A stretch of 26,462 nucleotides of DNA from Dictyocoela muelleri (lineage: Eukaryota > Microsporidia): NCBI GenBank assembly GCA_016256075.1, contig SDVU01000031.1, positions 1 through 26,462 on the forward strand, in the 5' to 3' direction. The position numbers and the translations under genes are program-made. Every line of letters begins with the position of its first letter. Within the stretch, counting starts at the first letter, position 1. This document shows, piece by piece, positions 1 to 10,012 of the stretch. The notes under the pieces were generated by a model, which was given only the letters and a program-made list of their open reading frames with translations, made no database searches and was not told the DNA's origin.

Positions 1-77
1 AGTGACGTCAGCGGGATTCGAACCACGATACTTAAATTTTACATTCAAGAGTGTTAACCACTGAGCTATCTGGCCCC
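1..77 (-). mobile_element. SINE copy 1, tRNA-derived head (cut by window edge)
   Basis: Read on the minus strand, this stretch starts GGGGCCAG, carries an A-box-like TAGCTCAGTGG and a perfect B box GGTTCGAATCC, and ends GACGTCACT. These are the internal RNA polymerase III promoter elements of a tRNA-type gene. The same stretch recurs at 7302-7378 and 11508-11580, each time joined to the same non-tRNA body, so it is the head of a SINE. The body of this copy would lie before base 1. The cloverleaf is poor: the D and T stems do not pair well. A working tRNA gene is therefore unlikely. Confidence 0.72.
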
Positions 78-179
78 TTGTTTTTAGGCATCAAGCTATT
101 AATGCAGATACAAGATGAATCTATTTCCTTTATAGGTAAAACAGCTAGAGCAGAAGTATACTGAACACATTTTTGAACA

Positions 180-1015
180 ATTGATCTTCATTAAACAACC
201 TTATTAGTTATAAGCTTAATCATGCCTCTATATATGGCTTTTCCCAAATAAAATTAACAGCCTTTCACTTCTGCTTCCGGAAAAACTCGACTTTATTGCA
301 TTAAAAGCGGCTTGCTCAAAATCAATTTGGATATTGGGTGGCCTAAATTCAATTACTCTTGCTATAGGGCTATCTATAATCGCTTCAAATACCCTCTTGT
401 ATGTCCGATAAGTTTTATCGCTTAGAAAGCAATAAAGAAGGGAGAAAGTGTGTTCGTATTTAAAACCATATATATAAATAGACTTGCAAAAAAGAAAATT
501 ATGAGTATTTAAATCTTCATTCTAGTTAATTTTAAATGTTCTAATCACTGTGAACCTCTTGATATAGTCACTTTCGCATAAGTCAACAATTGGACTCGAT
601 CCAAACTCATCACGAAGCAGCATATTCTTCTAATTTTATATAATGAAAAAATCTGTATTAAAACAATTCTTATCAATAATATTGTTACCGACGGGCACAA
701 TTTTTCCTCTTAAACGAAAAAGACTAGACTTCAATGAATAAAAGAATGGTTTTAGATAGGAAATGGTTATAGTAGTTAGATAGTCACTGACCATAGCCAT
801 TTCTGCGGTATCATATATGTCTTGAGGGGTATTTAACAGGTGAATCGGCAATCATTTTCTTTATGTGCTCTGTAATCTAGGCAACTATTACTTGATCAAA
901 GAGATTTTGATGTGCGTGTTTACACTTCAAACTATTTAAAGCCAAGCCATCCGTAATCGCAATGACCCCACATGAGTCACAAGAGCACCTCCAGTACTTC
1001 ATATGGCAATTTTAT
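180..1015 (-). pseudogene. Decayed Mutator-like (MULE) transposase with FLYWCH-type finger
   Basis: Near 1000 the minus strand reads MKYWRCSCDSCGVIAITDG followed by CKHAHQ, the Cys2His2 pattern of a FLYWCH zinc finger. Next come NTPQDIYDTAEMAM (about 790-850), a region typical of the linker in these transposases, then KYEHTFSLLYCFLSDKTYRTYKRVFEAI and PPNIQIDFEQAAFNAI (about 290-470). The last two match the MULE DDE domain, where the Asp of IDFEQA is a catalytic position. Mutator-like transposases cut and paste DNA in the nucleus. The pieces lie in several frames with stops between them, so the gene is dead. The expected C-terminal part is not recognisable. The family call rests on these motifs; the exact ends are uncertain. 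Confidence 0.7.
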
Positions 1016-2340
1016 CCTTTATTTGCAGAAAATATAAAGAATTTTATGACTTAATCTTTTTTCCTTTTCCATTCTCTAACCAAAAAATATTTTGCATATG
1101 AGAGTAAAAAATTTTAAGATTTAAAATTTTTGTGCTTTTTATTTTAAAGATTTTTAATTTTCCAGATTTAAAATTTTTTAATTTTTTTTTCCATATTTTT
1201 AATGTTTCAGATTTTTAATTTCACAGATTTAAAATTTTCCAGATTTAGAATTTTCTAGATTTTGAATTTTCCAGATTTTGGAATATAAACAGAGGGTGTA
1301 TTCTATATAAATAGATTTAAAATGTAAATTAATTCGGGCTTTTCAATTTCGCAACCACCACGTGAGCTTATAAAATTTGTATTTCATTAGATATATTCTT
1401 CAATTTTTTTTTTTGATCTATAATATTTTTCAATTTATTAACACTTATATGACTAGTTGGATGTTTTTTATTTATAATTATATTTTTTTTATTTTTATAA
1501 TTTGCACAAATATTTTTTAAACCCCTTTCTATGAATAACAAAAAGAGATCCTTATTTTAATTAAACGCGTAAAATTTCTCTAAAAAAACCCCGTTTTGAA
1601 AAGATTTTGAATAAACAAACATGAATCCATTGTATTGTAATTATTTATCAGGAAATTTTACATCAGTGTTTTTATTTTATATATACTTCTCATGTAAAGG
1701 TATGTTTGTGGAAGCCTAAAATGAATAATTTTACTATTAAGATTTTAAAACGTGGACGCATAAAATGAAAGGTCTCTTAATGAAATTCATGCTTAATAAA
1801 TTTTTTAAAAATTTTCTTTTTAATTCATTAATGAGGATAAAATAGTGGACCAATGAAATACAACAATTATTTTTCATTTGCAAAATCTAACTATATTATA
1901 TCTCCTTAGCAAAATCTTAAAAAAAATTTTTATGGCTTAAATAATCAAATGTTCAATTAAAATTCCTGAATAGAGTCTAATCGCATTTCTATAAAGGCAG
2001 GTATTATTATAACAATTGCTAATTTTCTCTCGGTAAACTTGCATTCACGCATATGATGTAAAAATAACAGTTACTTAAATTTATATTGTTTTAAAAAGAT
2101 GATCGATCCATAATAATTTTATTCACTATAAATGATAATTGATAATAAATAAAAAACTTTGTTTTTAAACTTTTTTCTATACTGTATCTTACAGCTGTAA
2201 TGTTGAAGTGGCATTTTTGTAAAAAACATACTTTGAATTTCGAGTAAACTAAAGTTATTTTGTGAAATGATCGGTTATCTATCAGTAACAGAATATTTTT
2301 GTGTTAACCAAAACTTTTAGTTAATATCTGAAAGCTATTG
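1016..2340. other. AT-rich gap without a recognisable gene
   Basis: Apart from the short tandem array listed at 1118-1275, no coding similarity, RNA gene or clear terminal repeat was found here on either strand. Homopolymer A and T runs dominate. Confidence 0.5.
1118..1275. repeat. Short tandem array, about 15-bp AT-rich unit
   Basis: A degenerate unit close to CCAGATTTAAAATTTT is repeated roughly eight to ten times with length drift. It lies just upstream of the start of the decayed MULE gene. A similar arrangement precedes the other MULE at 18631-18866, so the array is probably the subterminal part of that element. Confidence 0.55.
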
Positions 2341-2376
2341 ATAAAATTCAACCCTTTAAATCAAATAATTTTAATT

Positions 2377-2625
2377 ATGAAAATATTTTCAGAAATGATC
2401 AATTATAAACTTTTAAACCCCTGGATTCTTACTTTTCCTACATTAATTGCTTTATTTCATCCATATTTATTACAACAAAGAAGAACGCTCATTCTATTTT
2501 TTATTTTTTATTTATTTCTAACTTTTAAAAATAATCTTTTAGATTCTGTAAGTCTATATAATAAAGCTGTTTATTCACAATTAAAAATACCTCTATCTTC
2601 AAAAAATGATACTATTCTTGCTTAA
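2377..2625 (+). CDS. Doubtful small hydrophobic ORF, 82 codons
   Basis: The frame opens at ATG 2377 (the open stretch reaches back to a TTG at 2338) and ends at TAA 2623-2625. It has one strongly hydrophobic stretch, TLILFFIFYLFLTF, in the middle and a polar C-terminus. I recognise no family. No regulatory signal stands out upstream. In DNA this AT-rich, an open stretch of this size can arise by chance and hydrophobic content is expected from T-rich codons, so this may well not be a gene. Confidence 0.15.
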   Translation: MKIFSEMINYKLLNPWILTFPTLIALFHPYLLQQRRTLILFFIFYLFLTFKNNLLDSVSLYNKAVYSQLKIPLSSKNDTILA

Positions 2626-2733
2626 TTTCATAAATACATCTTAATTACTTTTTCTTGCTTATATATTTCCTCATTGCGAGGCTTAAGACTGATTTTATGT
2701 ATTTTTTCAAACTTTTTAACTAATATTTTAAAG

Positions 2734-2752
2734 CAGTGTTTCTCATGGGTAC
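2734..2752. repeat. hAT terminal inverted repeat (one end)
   Basis: The sequence CAGTGTTTCTCATGGGTAC resembles the CAGTGTTTCTCAA type of terminal repeat found in vertebrate and invertebrate hAT (Charlie-like) elements. It lies about 120 bp beyond the stop of the hAT transposase remnant, where the 3' end of the element is expected. A matching opposite end was not found. Confidence 0.5.
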
Positions 2753-2871
2753 TCTGTTCGTGGTTCCCATGCACCTTTTTAAATAGTTTTGACCCCCTTT
2801 AAGAAATATTTAATACAAAATATGAATTTAAAAAATACAATTTTTTTAAAATGAAAAAAAAACACACAAAG

Positions 2872-3530
2872 CTATTCTTTATTAACACTGAATAGCCTCT
2901 TTATATTTGGTTCTAATCTTCTTAATTTTAAACGTAAATAACCACGTTCAGTAATATTCAGCCTGTTCTTTTTTATAAGCAAATCATTGACAACACTAAA
3001 TCCACATTCAGACATGTATAAAGAAGGAAAAGAAAGCAAAAGTTTTACGGTGTATTTACTTAAATTCGGATATTTCATATAGGTTTCATCACAAATCCAA
3101 ATCACAATACCCTTTATATCGAAAAAAGACATAATCGCATAATATTTTTTGCATTTCTGCGAGCTCTTCCTGAAATTTAATATTCTCGCAATATTTAAAT
3201 CCACAAAAAGCGGTTGTGTAATCCAATTATATATACGAAACTGTTTTAAATCAGAAAACCTTTCATTTAAATCGGCAGATAAACTTTCAAGATAACTGAC
3301 GATTTCATTCAAGCTTTTTTGATTTACATCACATTTTACCAACTGAAAGAATATATCAAATTCTCTTTTTATGACATGACTGCGCTATGGGTCGGTTTTT
3401 GCTATGAAGCCAAATATTTTAGCATTAATATAGACAATAGTCTTATTCCTTCCCTGTGACTGCTGGCTTAATATATTTAGCTTTCAAATATGTCGGCTAT
3501 ATAGCTCACATAATTCGGCTTGGATTCTTT
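2872..3530 (-). pseudogene. hAT transposase, 3' part (copy A, ZBED5/FAM200-like)
   Basis: The open frame 3342-2872 ends with FPSLYMSECGFSVVNDLLIKK, RLNITERGYLRLKLR and LEPNIKRLF. This matches the hAT C-terminal dimerisation region as seen in the ZBED5/SCAND3/FAM200 branch (compare FPTTYLCEQGFSAL...RLNVE.DLRLAL...IEP). Further upstream on the same strand, about 3530-3345, other frames give YVSYIADIFESL, SQGRNKTIV and AKIFGFIAKTD, the region that precedes it in the same family. hAT transposases excise and insert DNA with 8-bp target duplications. The N-terminal BED finger and the catalytic region with the first Asp are missing, and at least one stop lies between the pieces. The remnant is truncated at about 3530. 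Confidence 0.75.
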
Positions 3531-4224
3531 TATTTAAAAAATTTAGGGTGTATAAAAATTTTGAAAAATACCCTTGGATAACGCATTCAGAAAATTTTAT
3601 TGAAATAATAATGACAATAATAATATTGTTTGATTAAATGAAGATAAATATTATTGATTTTATATAAAAATGTCAAGGTCCTTCAGCTTTTAAGTGAAAA
3701 ACCTGTAAGTAAAATATTTTTTTTCTTGAAATCAATTTTTTTAATGTTTTTACAAATAATAAAAATATAATAAAATTTTTCTATTGTTTTTATTGAATTT
3801 TTTGAGAATTATGAAAAAAAAGAGAATGAGTTGTTTTTTTAGAATATTAAATTGTATTTTATTAATAACAAATGTGTGTATAGGATTTAGTCGTTTCTAA
3901 AGTTATCTGTAAAGAATTTATCAAACATTATAGAAAAATTTAATTCGTTTAGGAACTCAAAAATACTGCAAGATAGAGAGACATTTAAAGAATTTATAAA
4001 ATAAGTGGTATTGTTAAAAAAAAATAAAATAACATAAAAAAATTAGAAATATAAGTAAAAATTATTGAAATAATTTTTTTTGAAAGCTATCTAAATAACA
4101 TTTGATTTCAAATTAAATCCATAAAAAAATTCCTTTTTTATAAATATTTTGATTTTTTTATATATTATTTTTTTGATAGCTTATAATCAAAATTATGATT
4201 TTTAATTGTATATGTTTTATTTAA
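3531..4224. other. AT-rich spacer without a recognisable gene
   Basis: Very A+T-rich sequence with long T and A runs lies between the two hAT copies. No coding similarity or inverted repeats were seen that I could support. Confidence 0.45.
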
Positions 4225-4445
4225 ACAGGGGTGTTTGTTATAAAAAATCATAACTACGACTTTTCGGGAGAAAAGTGTCTTTTGGACCAAAATGATCCTT
4301 TAGACCATTTTGATCCAAACGCGTTTTTTTCTTTCCCTGTAACTGCTGGCTTTTTATATTTAGCCTTTCTAATATGTCAGCTAAATAGCTCACATAATTA
4401 TTACCTTCTTGCGTAAAGATGCTTGAAATTTCATCATTGCTGCTA
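4225..4445 (-). pseudogene. hAT transposase fragment (copy B), interrupted by Tigger
   Basis: Minus-strand translation of about 4445-4330 gives NDEISSIFTQEGNNYVSYLA then DILERLNIKSQQLQGKK. This is the same family region as YVSYIADIFESL at about 3450-3520 in copy A; the two DNA stretches are about 80% alike by eye. The reading frame runs into the Tigger 1 end at 4446 and appears to resume past 6456, where QGSINLRKQLLI can be read, so the Tigger landed in this hAT gene. A small palindrome at 4282-4318 interrupts or follows the coding part. Confidence 0.65.
4282..4318. repeat. 37-bp palindrome with TTGGACCA/TTGGATCA ends
   Basis: The stretch reads TTGGACCAAAATGATCC, a short centre, then GACCATTTTGATCCAA, which is its near-perfect reverse complement. 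It sits in the hAT copy B relic. Its ends resemble those of the palindromic elements at 12049-12217 and 26202-26243, so it may be a very small member of the same group. Confidence 0.5.
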
Positions 4446-6454
4446 CAGTCAAATTTTCATTTAACGAACAAAAAAAACGATTAAATTCACGTTCGTTAAA
4501 TGAAATTTACGAAAATTTCTAAAAATTAGAAATTAATTCTTTTTTTACTGAATGGTGATAGTCTGTAATTCTGGAGAGGTTTCATTTTCTTAGTTTTTAA
4601 AATACTTTCTTTGAGATGACCCAGAGAAATAAAATTATTGCATCCACTATTAATCATGTACTTTTCTATGTCATTGATATAAGCAACCACCATGGCGTAA
4701 CTTATGAATTCATTTCGGTCTTCTTTCTCCGAAAAAAGATTCCTCTATATCACCACATACATCATAAATTGCATTTAAAATATCATTTTCACCTTGATTA
4801 TCTGTTAAACAAATGGATGTGTTGATATACTCACTATCAAAATTTACCTCTTTTTGAACGTCGATTTTAATTTCATTTGCAGTTTTCAATTCAGTTATAT
4901 CATTAGTTAAATTTTTAAATGCTCTTTTAAAACAATTTATTATTGTATCTTCAAATACCGAATTCCAAGATTCGATTATTGTTGATATTATATCAGAAAG
5001 TTTTAAATTCTTTAAAATTTTAGTATAACATTCAGTATCATAATCTTCATTAAATAAAATGTTTCCACTCAAAAACTTCCTGTATTTTGATTTAAATGAA
5101 CGGATTATACCTTGATCCAGAGGTTGTATTTTTGATGTAGTCGCAGGCGGCAGAAAAAAACGGTATATTTGAGAAACTATTATTTTTACCATGAACAGTA
5201 GCATTTTCAAGCAATAAAAGTATATTCCTATTTTCATTTTTCATCTTTATATTTAATTCACACAACCAAGTATAGAAAATTAGACTGGTCGTCCATGCTT
5301 TTTTTCTACTCGTGTATTTTATACCTAATGCTTTAATATCGATGTTATTAAAGCCTCTTGATCGTTTTGACTTGCCGATTAACAGGGGTATTAATTTTTA
5401 CAGGAATAATTTGCACAGAAAAGTATAGTTACACGATTTTTTTCCATAATTCCCGATGCAATCTTTTCTTTTGATAAAATGAGTGTTTTTTTTCGATGGA
5501 AATTTAAAAAACAATGCTGTCTCATCAAGTTTAAAATATCACATAAAAAAATATCGAGTGTTCTCTTAAAATTAGGCCAAGTCACTGCTAGTTCATTTAG
5601 ATTCACAAGTCCTTCTTCAACTGATATTTCTCGGTATTTTATATTATAATATTTTTTAAAATTCAAACCCATTGCTAGAGGCCTTGAAATCATCAAAATC
5701 AAAACTTTTATCAATAATAAAAGCCTTTTCAGATAATATATCGTTTGTTATAACGTGATTTTTATTCCGCTTTATGTTAAACATTTCATAGAGCATAGGA
5801 TATATTGTTTTATTTATTTTGGACATAAACACTATATTTTTATTACCCTTTTTTATTTTTGATTGATTCCTGATCTTAGCTTCATTCTTTAGTATTAGAT
5901 TGATAGTCCCTGCCGACATTTTAAATATTTTTTGAAGTTCTTTCTGGGTTATAAACGGATTTTATCCTTTGTACTCAAGAACAGAGAGTTTATCATTCAT
6001 ATTGTAATGTTTTCTTTCTCTTTTCTGATTATTTTTTGAGAACATGGGGGTTATAATATTTCGAATTCATAAATTAATCCCAAGTTATTCATTTAAATAT
6101 GTCTAACAAACATTTTATATACCATGACGGATTGTAATCTATAAAAACAGAAAATCTTTTTAAAAATATTAGAAAATATGATTCTATTTTGAAAAGAGGT
6201 AAGATAAGGAAAATTATTTTAAATAAGGATTGCGTGTTTCATCTTCTGTAGAAGATTTCTTATTTTTTAGGTTCAATTCGTTGAAAGATTCAATTTTTAT
6301 ATAATATTTTAAAATTTGTCTTAAAACCACGTTCGTTAGATAAAAATTCGTTATTAAATTCGAAAACATGCACTTTAAATTATAAAAAAATATAATCTGT
6401 TCGTTAAAAGGGAATATTCGTTGAAAAGGAATTCGTTAAATGGGAATTTGACTG
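4446..6454 (-). mobile_element. pogo/Tigger DNA transposon 1 (2009 bp)
   Basis: Both ends carry the terminal repeat CAGTCAAATTTTCATTTAAC / CAGTCAAATTCCCATTTAAC (the second read on the minus strand). TA sits immediately outside at 4444-4445 and 6455-6456, the target duplication of the Tc1/mariner-pogo group. Inside the ends, short GTTCGTTAAA-like motifs are repeated. The element contains a decayed transposase on the minus strand. Length and structure fit a Tigger-like element. It is inserted in the hAT copy B gene and is therefore younger than it. Confidence 0.85.
4535..6000 (-). pseudogene. Tigger 1 transposase (CENP-B/jerky-like), decayed
   Basis: The gene starts at the ATG whose complement ends at 6000 and has an N-terminal helix-turn-helix: NPFITQKELQKIF, MSAGTINLILKNEAKI. 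It continues with a CENP-B-type DNA-binding domain, MLYEMFNIKRNKNHVITNDI and EKAFIIDKSF. The DDE_1 domain shows LDETALFF, KEKIASGIMEKNRVTILFCA, LLENATVHG and FLPPATTSKIQPLDQGIIRS, then ESWNSVFEDTIINCFKRAF. The usual LLLDNA.VH has Glu in place of the catalytic Asp. The C-terminal part runs on in another frame (FISYAMVVAYINDIE) to about 4535. An early in-frame stop after VLEYKG and several frame changes make it inactive. In life it would bind the element's ends and catalyse transposition into TA. Confidence 0.85.
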
Positions 6455-6456
6455 TA

Positions 6457-6750
6457 TAATCAATAATTGTTTCCTGAGATTTATAGACCCTTGCTAAATT
6501 ATAAATTACACCAAATTTGATAATTTTCTATAATATCTCTGAATTTTAATTATGGATTATATATATTTATCTCGCGATTTTAAGCTTATTTGAAATACGA
6601 AACATACTCTATGCTCTAACCAATTAAGACTTACAAATCTGAAGAAAGTGGTCTTTAATTCGTTCGATAACAGGCGATTTCTTGTTTCTTCGGGCTTTCA
6701 GATGATAAAATTCTATTTTTTTAATGCTTTATAAATATTTTTTATAAAAT
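6457..6750. other. Flank of Tigger 1, probable hAT copy B continuation
   Basis: The first 50-60 bases, read on the minus strand, give QGSINLRKQLLI directly in frame with SSNDEISSIF beyond the Tigger, which restores the hAT reading frame across the insertion. Farther right the hAT similarity fades. Nothing else is recognised here except a tRNA-like D-arm motif near 6610-6640 (see rejected items). Confidence 0.4.
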
Positions 6751-6753
6751 ATT

Positions 6754-6856
6754 TTGGCAAGTTGAACCGTTTTTAATTTTGGCGAGTTTAGGTTCAACTC
6801 GCCTATAGGCGAGTTTAGGTTCAACTCGCCTATAGGAGAGTTGAACCTAAACGGTT
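6754..6856. repeat. Tandem palindromic repeat, 27-bp unit
   Basis: Two identical 27-bp units beginning GGCGAGTTTAGG and ending CTCGCCTATA lie head to tail at 6781-6807 and 6808-6834. Each unit is itself close to a hairpin (GGCGAG...CTCGCC). A third, inverted partial unit follows (GAGTTGAACCTAAACGGTT). A related AAGTTGAACCGTTT lies just before the array, so the whole block can fold. It is GC-rich against its surroundings. Confidence 0.75.
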
Positions 6857-6921
6857 ACCTTTGACAAATTTTATAAAAAATTTAGTTAAAAAATAAAAAA
6901 TTAATAAATATGTTAGTTGAA

Positions 6922-7378
6922 TATATATTACATGCTGACAACATCCATAGCTGCCAACCTGCAGAGTTGTCTCCTACCGTGGTCTGTGACCTTTGGTTCT
7001 TGGTGTTCCAATAGTACGTCACTTCCTAAGCTACCCAGAAGCCCAGCTGTATACGCGATCTTCGTTTTATCAATGACTCAGCAGAATATAGGTAATTAGT
7101 GCTTTTAATGAATTTAATTTTCAGTACTTTTTGCTGAGATGCGTCGCCGCACTCATCCTCACACCTAAGAGAGTCTCTTTTGTGTCATTTTCAGATTATA
7201 CTAAGTCTTAATCAGCTATAGCACACACTGGAATATCTGTATATTAAAGTATATTTCTATAGTTAAGACCGCTTCATATCATCCCCCTATTATTGATTAA
7301 AGAGTGACGTCAGTAGAATTCGAACCGGGATACTTAAGTTTTACATTCAAGAGTGTTAACACTGAGTTATCTGGCCAA
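6922..7378 (-). mobile_element. SINE copy 2, full length, 10-bp target duplication
   Basis: The element is 457 bp long on the minus strand. It has a tRNA-like head at 7378-7302 (TTGGCCAGATAACTCAGTG, B box GGTTCGAATTC) followed by a body unrelated to tRNA that ends CATGTAATATATA at 6922. The flanks are perfect 10-bp direct repeats GTTAGTTGAA at 6912-6921 and 7379-7388, which show insertion by target-primed reverse transcription or a like process. No reading frame is expected. The body recurs at 10191-10426, 11205-11507, 16387-16630 and, diverged, 21960-22338. SINEs depend on a LINE reverse transcriptase supplied from elsewhere; none is visible in the window. Confidence 0.8.
7302..7378 (-). promoter_or_regulatory. 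Internal Pol III promoter (A and B boxes) of SINE copy 2
   Basis: The A-box-like ATAACTCAGTG lies near 7355-7372 and the B box GGTTCGAATTC near 7316-7328, both read on the minus strand. They match the eukaryotic consensus except for one or two changes. Relative to copies 1 and 3 this head has lost one G in the D loop, so its activity is doubtful. Confidence 0.6.
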
Positions 7379-7620
7379 GTTAGTTGAAAAAGCTTTAATA
7401 TTTTTTTATAAATTTTATAAAATTCGATAAGATCATAATTAATAAAAAAAAACATCGCCCTAATAAATATTATGTTATAAATCGTCAATATGTTTGCGCA
7501 TTACTCCATATTATTTTCTAATAATACTTTCAAGTCTTAAAATATCTGGTTACCATCTATCCTCTAAAAAAATCGCAATATACTGAATATAGCATTAGTA
7601 AAGAATAATGAAATTTTTAA

Positions 7621-7715
7621 ATTGTCTTATATACATATTTTAAAAATCAGTTTACTAAACTTAGCAATAAGGGCTTATATTTAAACTGTTATTAAAAATA
7701 TGTATATAAGACAAT
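7621..7715. repeat. Short inverted repeat with 21-22 bp arms
   Basis: ATTGTCTTATATACATATTT at 7621 is mirrored by AAATATGTATATAAGACAAT ending at 7715, with about 50 bp between the arms. It could be a very small MITE or a solo foldback. No target duplication was seen. Confidence 0.5.
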
Positions 7716-7852
7716 AAATTTTTTTAATCCTTTTATAATGTCATATTTAGTTTTTATTTTTTTTTCAGAAAAGAGGGGAGGGTGGGTAGGAAAAATAAAA
7801 TATATTTATTTAATAAAAAAATCAAATATGCTGCCAATATATATGAATTTTT

Positions 7853-8146
7853 GTTACTACCCCGCTTTAAAGGCGTAAAAATTTCTGAGCAGGCGAAAAA
7901 CTTAAAAAATTGTTGATAAACAAAATGATCTGCCAATTAATAATACTGGGATATATTTTCTAGATATATGTTAAAATCTTAATTTTTACCTAATTTGGCT
8001 ACGTCAAATTAGGTAAAACTTAAGATTTTAACATATATCTACATATATTCCAGGATTTTTTATTAGTAGATCATTTTGTTTATCAACAATTTTTTAAGTT
8101 TCTCGCCTGCTGAGAAATTTTTACACCTTTAAAGCGGGTGGTAAGT
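7853..8146. mobile_element. Foldback/MITE element, about 294 bp
   Basis: The two halves are reverse complements along almost their full length. The left end TTACTACCCCGCTTTAAAGG matches the right end CCTTTAAAGCGGGTGGTAA. The centre near 8000 is CCTAATTTGG / TCAAATTAGG around five bases. Arms of about 140 bp with few differences suggest a fairly recent insertion or gene conversion between arms. No reading frame is expected and the family is unknown to me. Confidence 0.75.
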
Positions 8147-8241
8147 TAAAGCCTTCTTAAGCTGAATTTAATAGATAGAATGTACTACACATTAATAATA
8201 TGAAAGATTTCAAATAAATTAATTATATATATACAGTTGTA

Positions 8242-8403
8242 CCCCCCCCCCCACAAATTTGACTATTTTGGGACTTAATGAAAAAAACGTTAATTATGGG
8301 GGTGTCAATTATGAGGGGTTAAAATATGGGGGTCAATTATGGGGGGTTTCAATATGGGGGTTTCAATATGGGGGTTTCAATTATGAGGGTTTCAAATATG
8401 GGA
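8242..8403. repeat. Subterminal tandem repeats of Tigger 2
   Basis: After a run of about a dozen C, a unit near ATGGGGGTTTCAATT of 14-18 bp is repeated about seven times with drift. A looser counterpart lies at the other end (10015-10185). Such repeats are possible transposase-binding sites in pogo-like elements; that role is inferred. Confidence 0.7.
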
Positions 8404-8689
8404 AAATAAATATTTTTTAAAAATTTTTATTGAATAAATAATCAAGGTTCTTATATTTATTGAGTTTCATCTTTGTTTTTAGTATTATTTCAAGATGTTT
8501 TATAGAATTATACGTCTCTTGATCATGATTATTTTCAAAAATAAAATCTTTTAAACCTTCAAAACATTGAATAGTGAAATTATAGAAAACTTTTTCCCTG
8601 ATAAATATGATCATTATTAGTTTCTCGGCTATCCTCTTGTATTTTTATTTTTTTGGAGAGATTATTTTTGAATCAAAGAGTTATCATCT

Positions 8690-10012
8690 TATTTAATTTC
8701 TTCAAATTTAATTTCTTGGTTAGGATCCAAAAGTATAAGTTTTTCTCTGAAATAGCCTCTTCGTCAAACAAAGCCTTTGTGATATCATCATGATCGATGA
8801 TATCACAGTCTTCGAAATCTTCATCAGGGGATATATCGGGTTGAAGAAAAATTGGTAGGGCATTTTTCCAACAATTTCTTATTGTTTCACAAGAAACTTC
8901 ATCCCATGCGTACTTACAAAGAATGACTGCATCTTTCAAGGTAAGATATTTGTATAGTGTTTCAATATGAACTGTAGGCGATACTTTTTGGACTATCGAA
9001 GTAATCTGGTGATTAAAAATTTGGCTTTGAAACTTCTTATAATCCCAGCATCTAACGGTTGTAATCGTGAAGTACTATTTTTAGGCAAGAACAAAGCTTC
9101 AATATCTGTGAGCTCCAGGTTACTTTATGAGATAGACAATTGTCTAAAACAAGAAGAATTTTTTTGTTTCTTTTGTTTAAAACTTTGATTTAAATCAAAT
9201 AACCTCGGATTGAAATCAGATGTTTTCATCCAAGCAGATTCGTTATGTAAATAATGACAGAAAAACCTTGTCAAAATTTTTAAAAGCCCGTGGATTTTGT
9301 GATTTCCCAATTATAACGGGTTAAGTTTCTTGTACCCCGTCATATTAGGTTAACATCACAGTTATTATATCTTTAAACTTCCTAATCCTCTTTCTTGTCC
9401 GCTTTACCAGGCTTTTTGTAGGAGAAAGTTTAGAAAATAATCCGGTTTCGTCACAATTATAGTCTTTTTCTTCCCCGTAAACACTTACCTTTTCATGAAA
9501 AAAAAATTAAAAAGTCATCGAAATTTTGATTAATTGCATCAAAACTTTTACCTGAACATTGTTTCATTGAAATGCCATGTCGTTTCTTGAATTTATATAG
9601 AAACCCATTTGAGGCCTCGAGATTCGATTTGACACTTCCTTCAGTGCAATTTTATGCTGCTAATTCATTATAAATTTCAATTGCTTTGTGTCTTAGCAAT
9701 TTTGAAGTAAGTAAACACCCTTGGTTTTCAAGCATATCAACCCACTCTTTCAACTTTTGATCAAGTAATGTAAATTTGACATTGTTTGTTTTTTGTTTGA
9801 GTGTTGGGTTATTGATAAATGCTTTTTTTATTGCCTCTTTGTCGTCTATATATCTTTTGACAGAGCGTCTGTCAATTTTTTTTTTCATGCCTTCCAGAAA
9901 AAATCTCAGCGATAGGTGTATAATTTAGACCACTAAAGGGTTTCTTATGCTCAATTATTTCCATCTTGTCCTTTAGAGTAATTCCTTTTTTTTCAGATTG
10001 ATTATTTCGATT
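8690..10012 (-). pseudogene. Tigger 2 transposase, decayed
   Basis: The N-terminus reads ITLKDKMEIIEHKK and NYTPIAEIFSGRHEKK, a CENP-B-like helix-turn-helix start. It is followed by KFTLLDQKLKEWVDMLENQG and KLLRHKAIEIYNEL (about 9655-9790), the second DNA-binding domain. The DDE_1 part shows NMTGYKKLNPL, LTRFFCHYLHNESAWM, LVLDNCLSH near 9150 (with the second catalytic Asp kept) and AWDEVSCETIRNCWKNALPI (about 8850-8900), which closes the domain. Pieces lie in different frames with stops, and the region 9310-9650 is especially worn. The gene cannot make a full transposase. No start was chosen with confidence; 10012 is the upper limit of readable homology. Confidence 0.8.

Noticed and set aside
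1-77. A tRNA gene on the minus strand (also at 7302-7378 and 11508-11580)
   Set aside because: A and B boxes are good, but stems pair badly. The same head is fused to the same body at several loci, which is the pattern of a SINE and not of tRNA genes.
3383-3405. Possible second terminal repeat of hAT copy A (CGCTATGGGTCGG)
   Set aside because: It lies inside the transposase reading region and does not match the CAGTGTTTCTCA end well.
6600-6645. A tRNA-like A box on the minus strand (AATTGGTTAGAGCAT)
   Set aside because: No B box or T arm follows within 70 bases, so it is not a tRNA gene. It may be a chance match or an old tRNA fragment.
7297-7488. 63-codon frame on the minus strand
   Set aside because: It runs out of flanking DNA into the SINE head, so it is a chance opening.
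8270-8400. Possible CRISPR-like repeats in the GGGGGTTTCAATT array
   Set aside because: Units are directly adjacent with no unique spacers and sit inside a Tigger element. They are subterminal transposon repeats.
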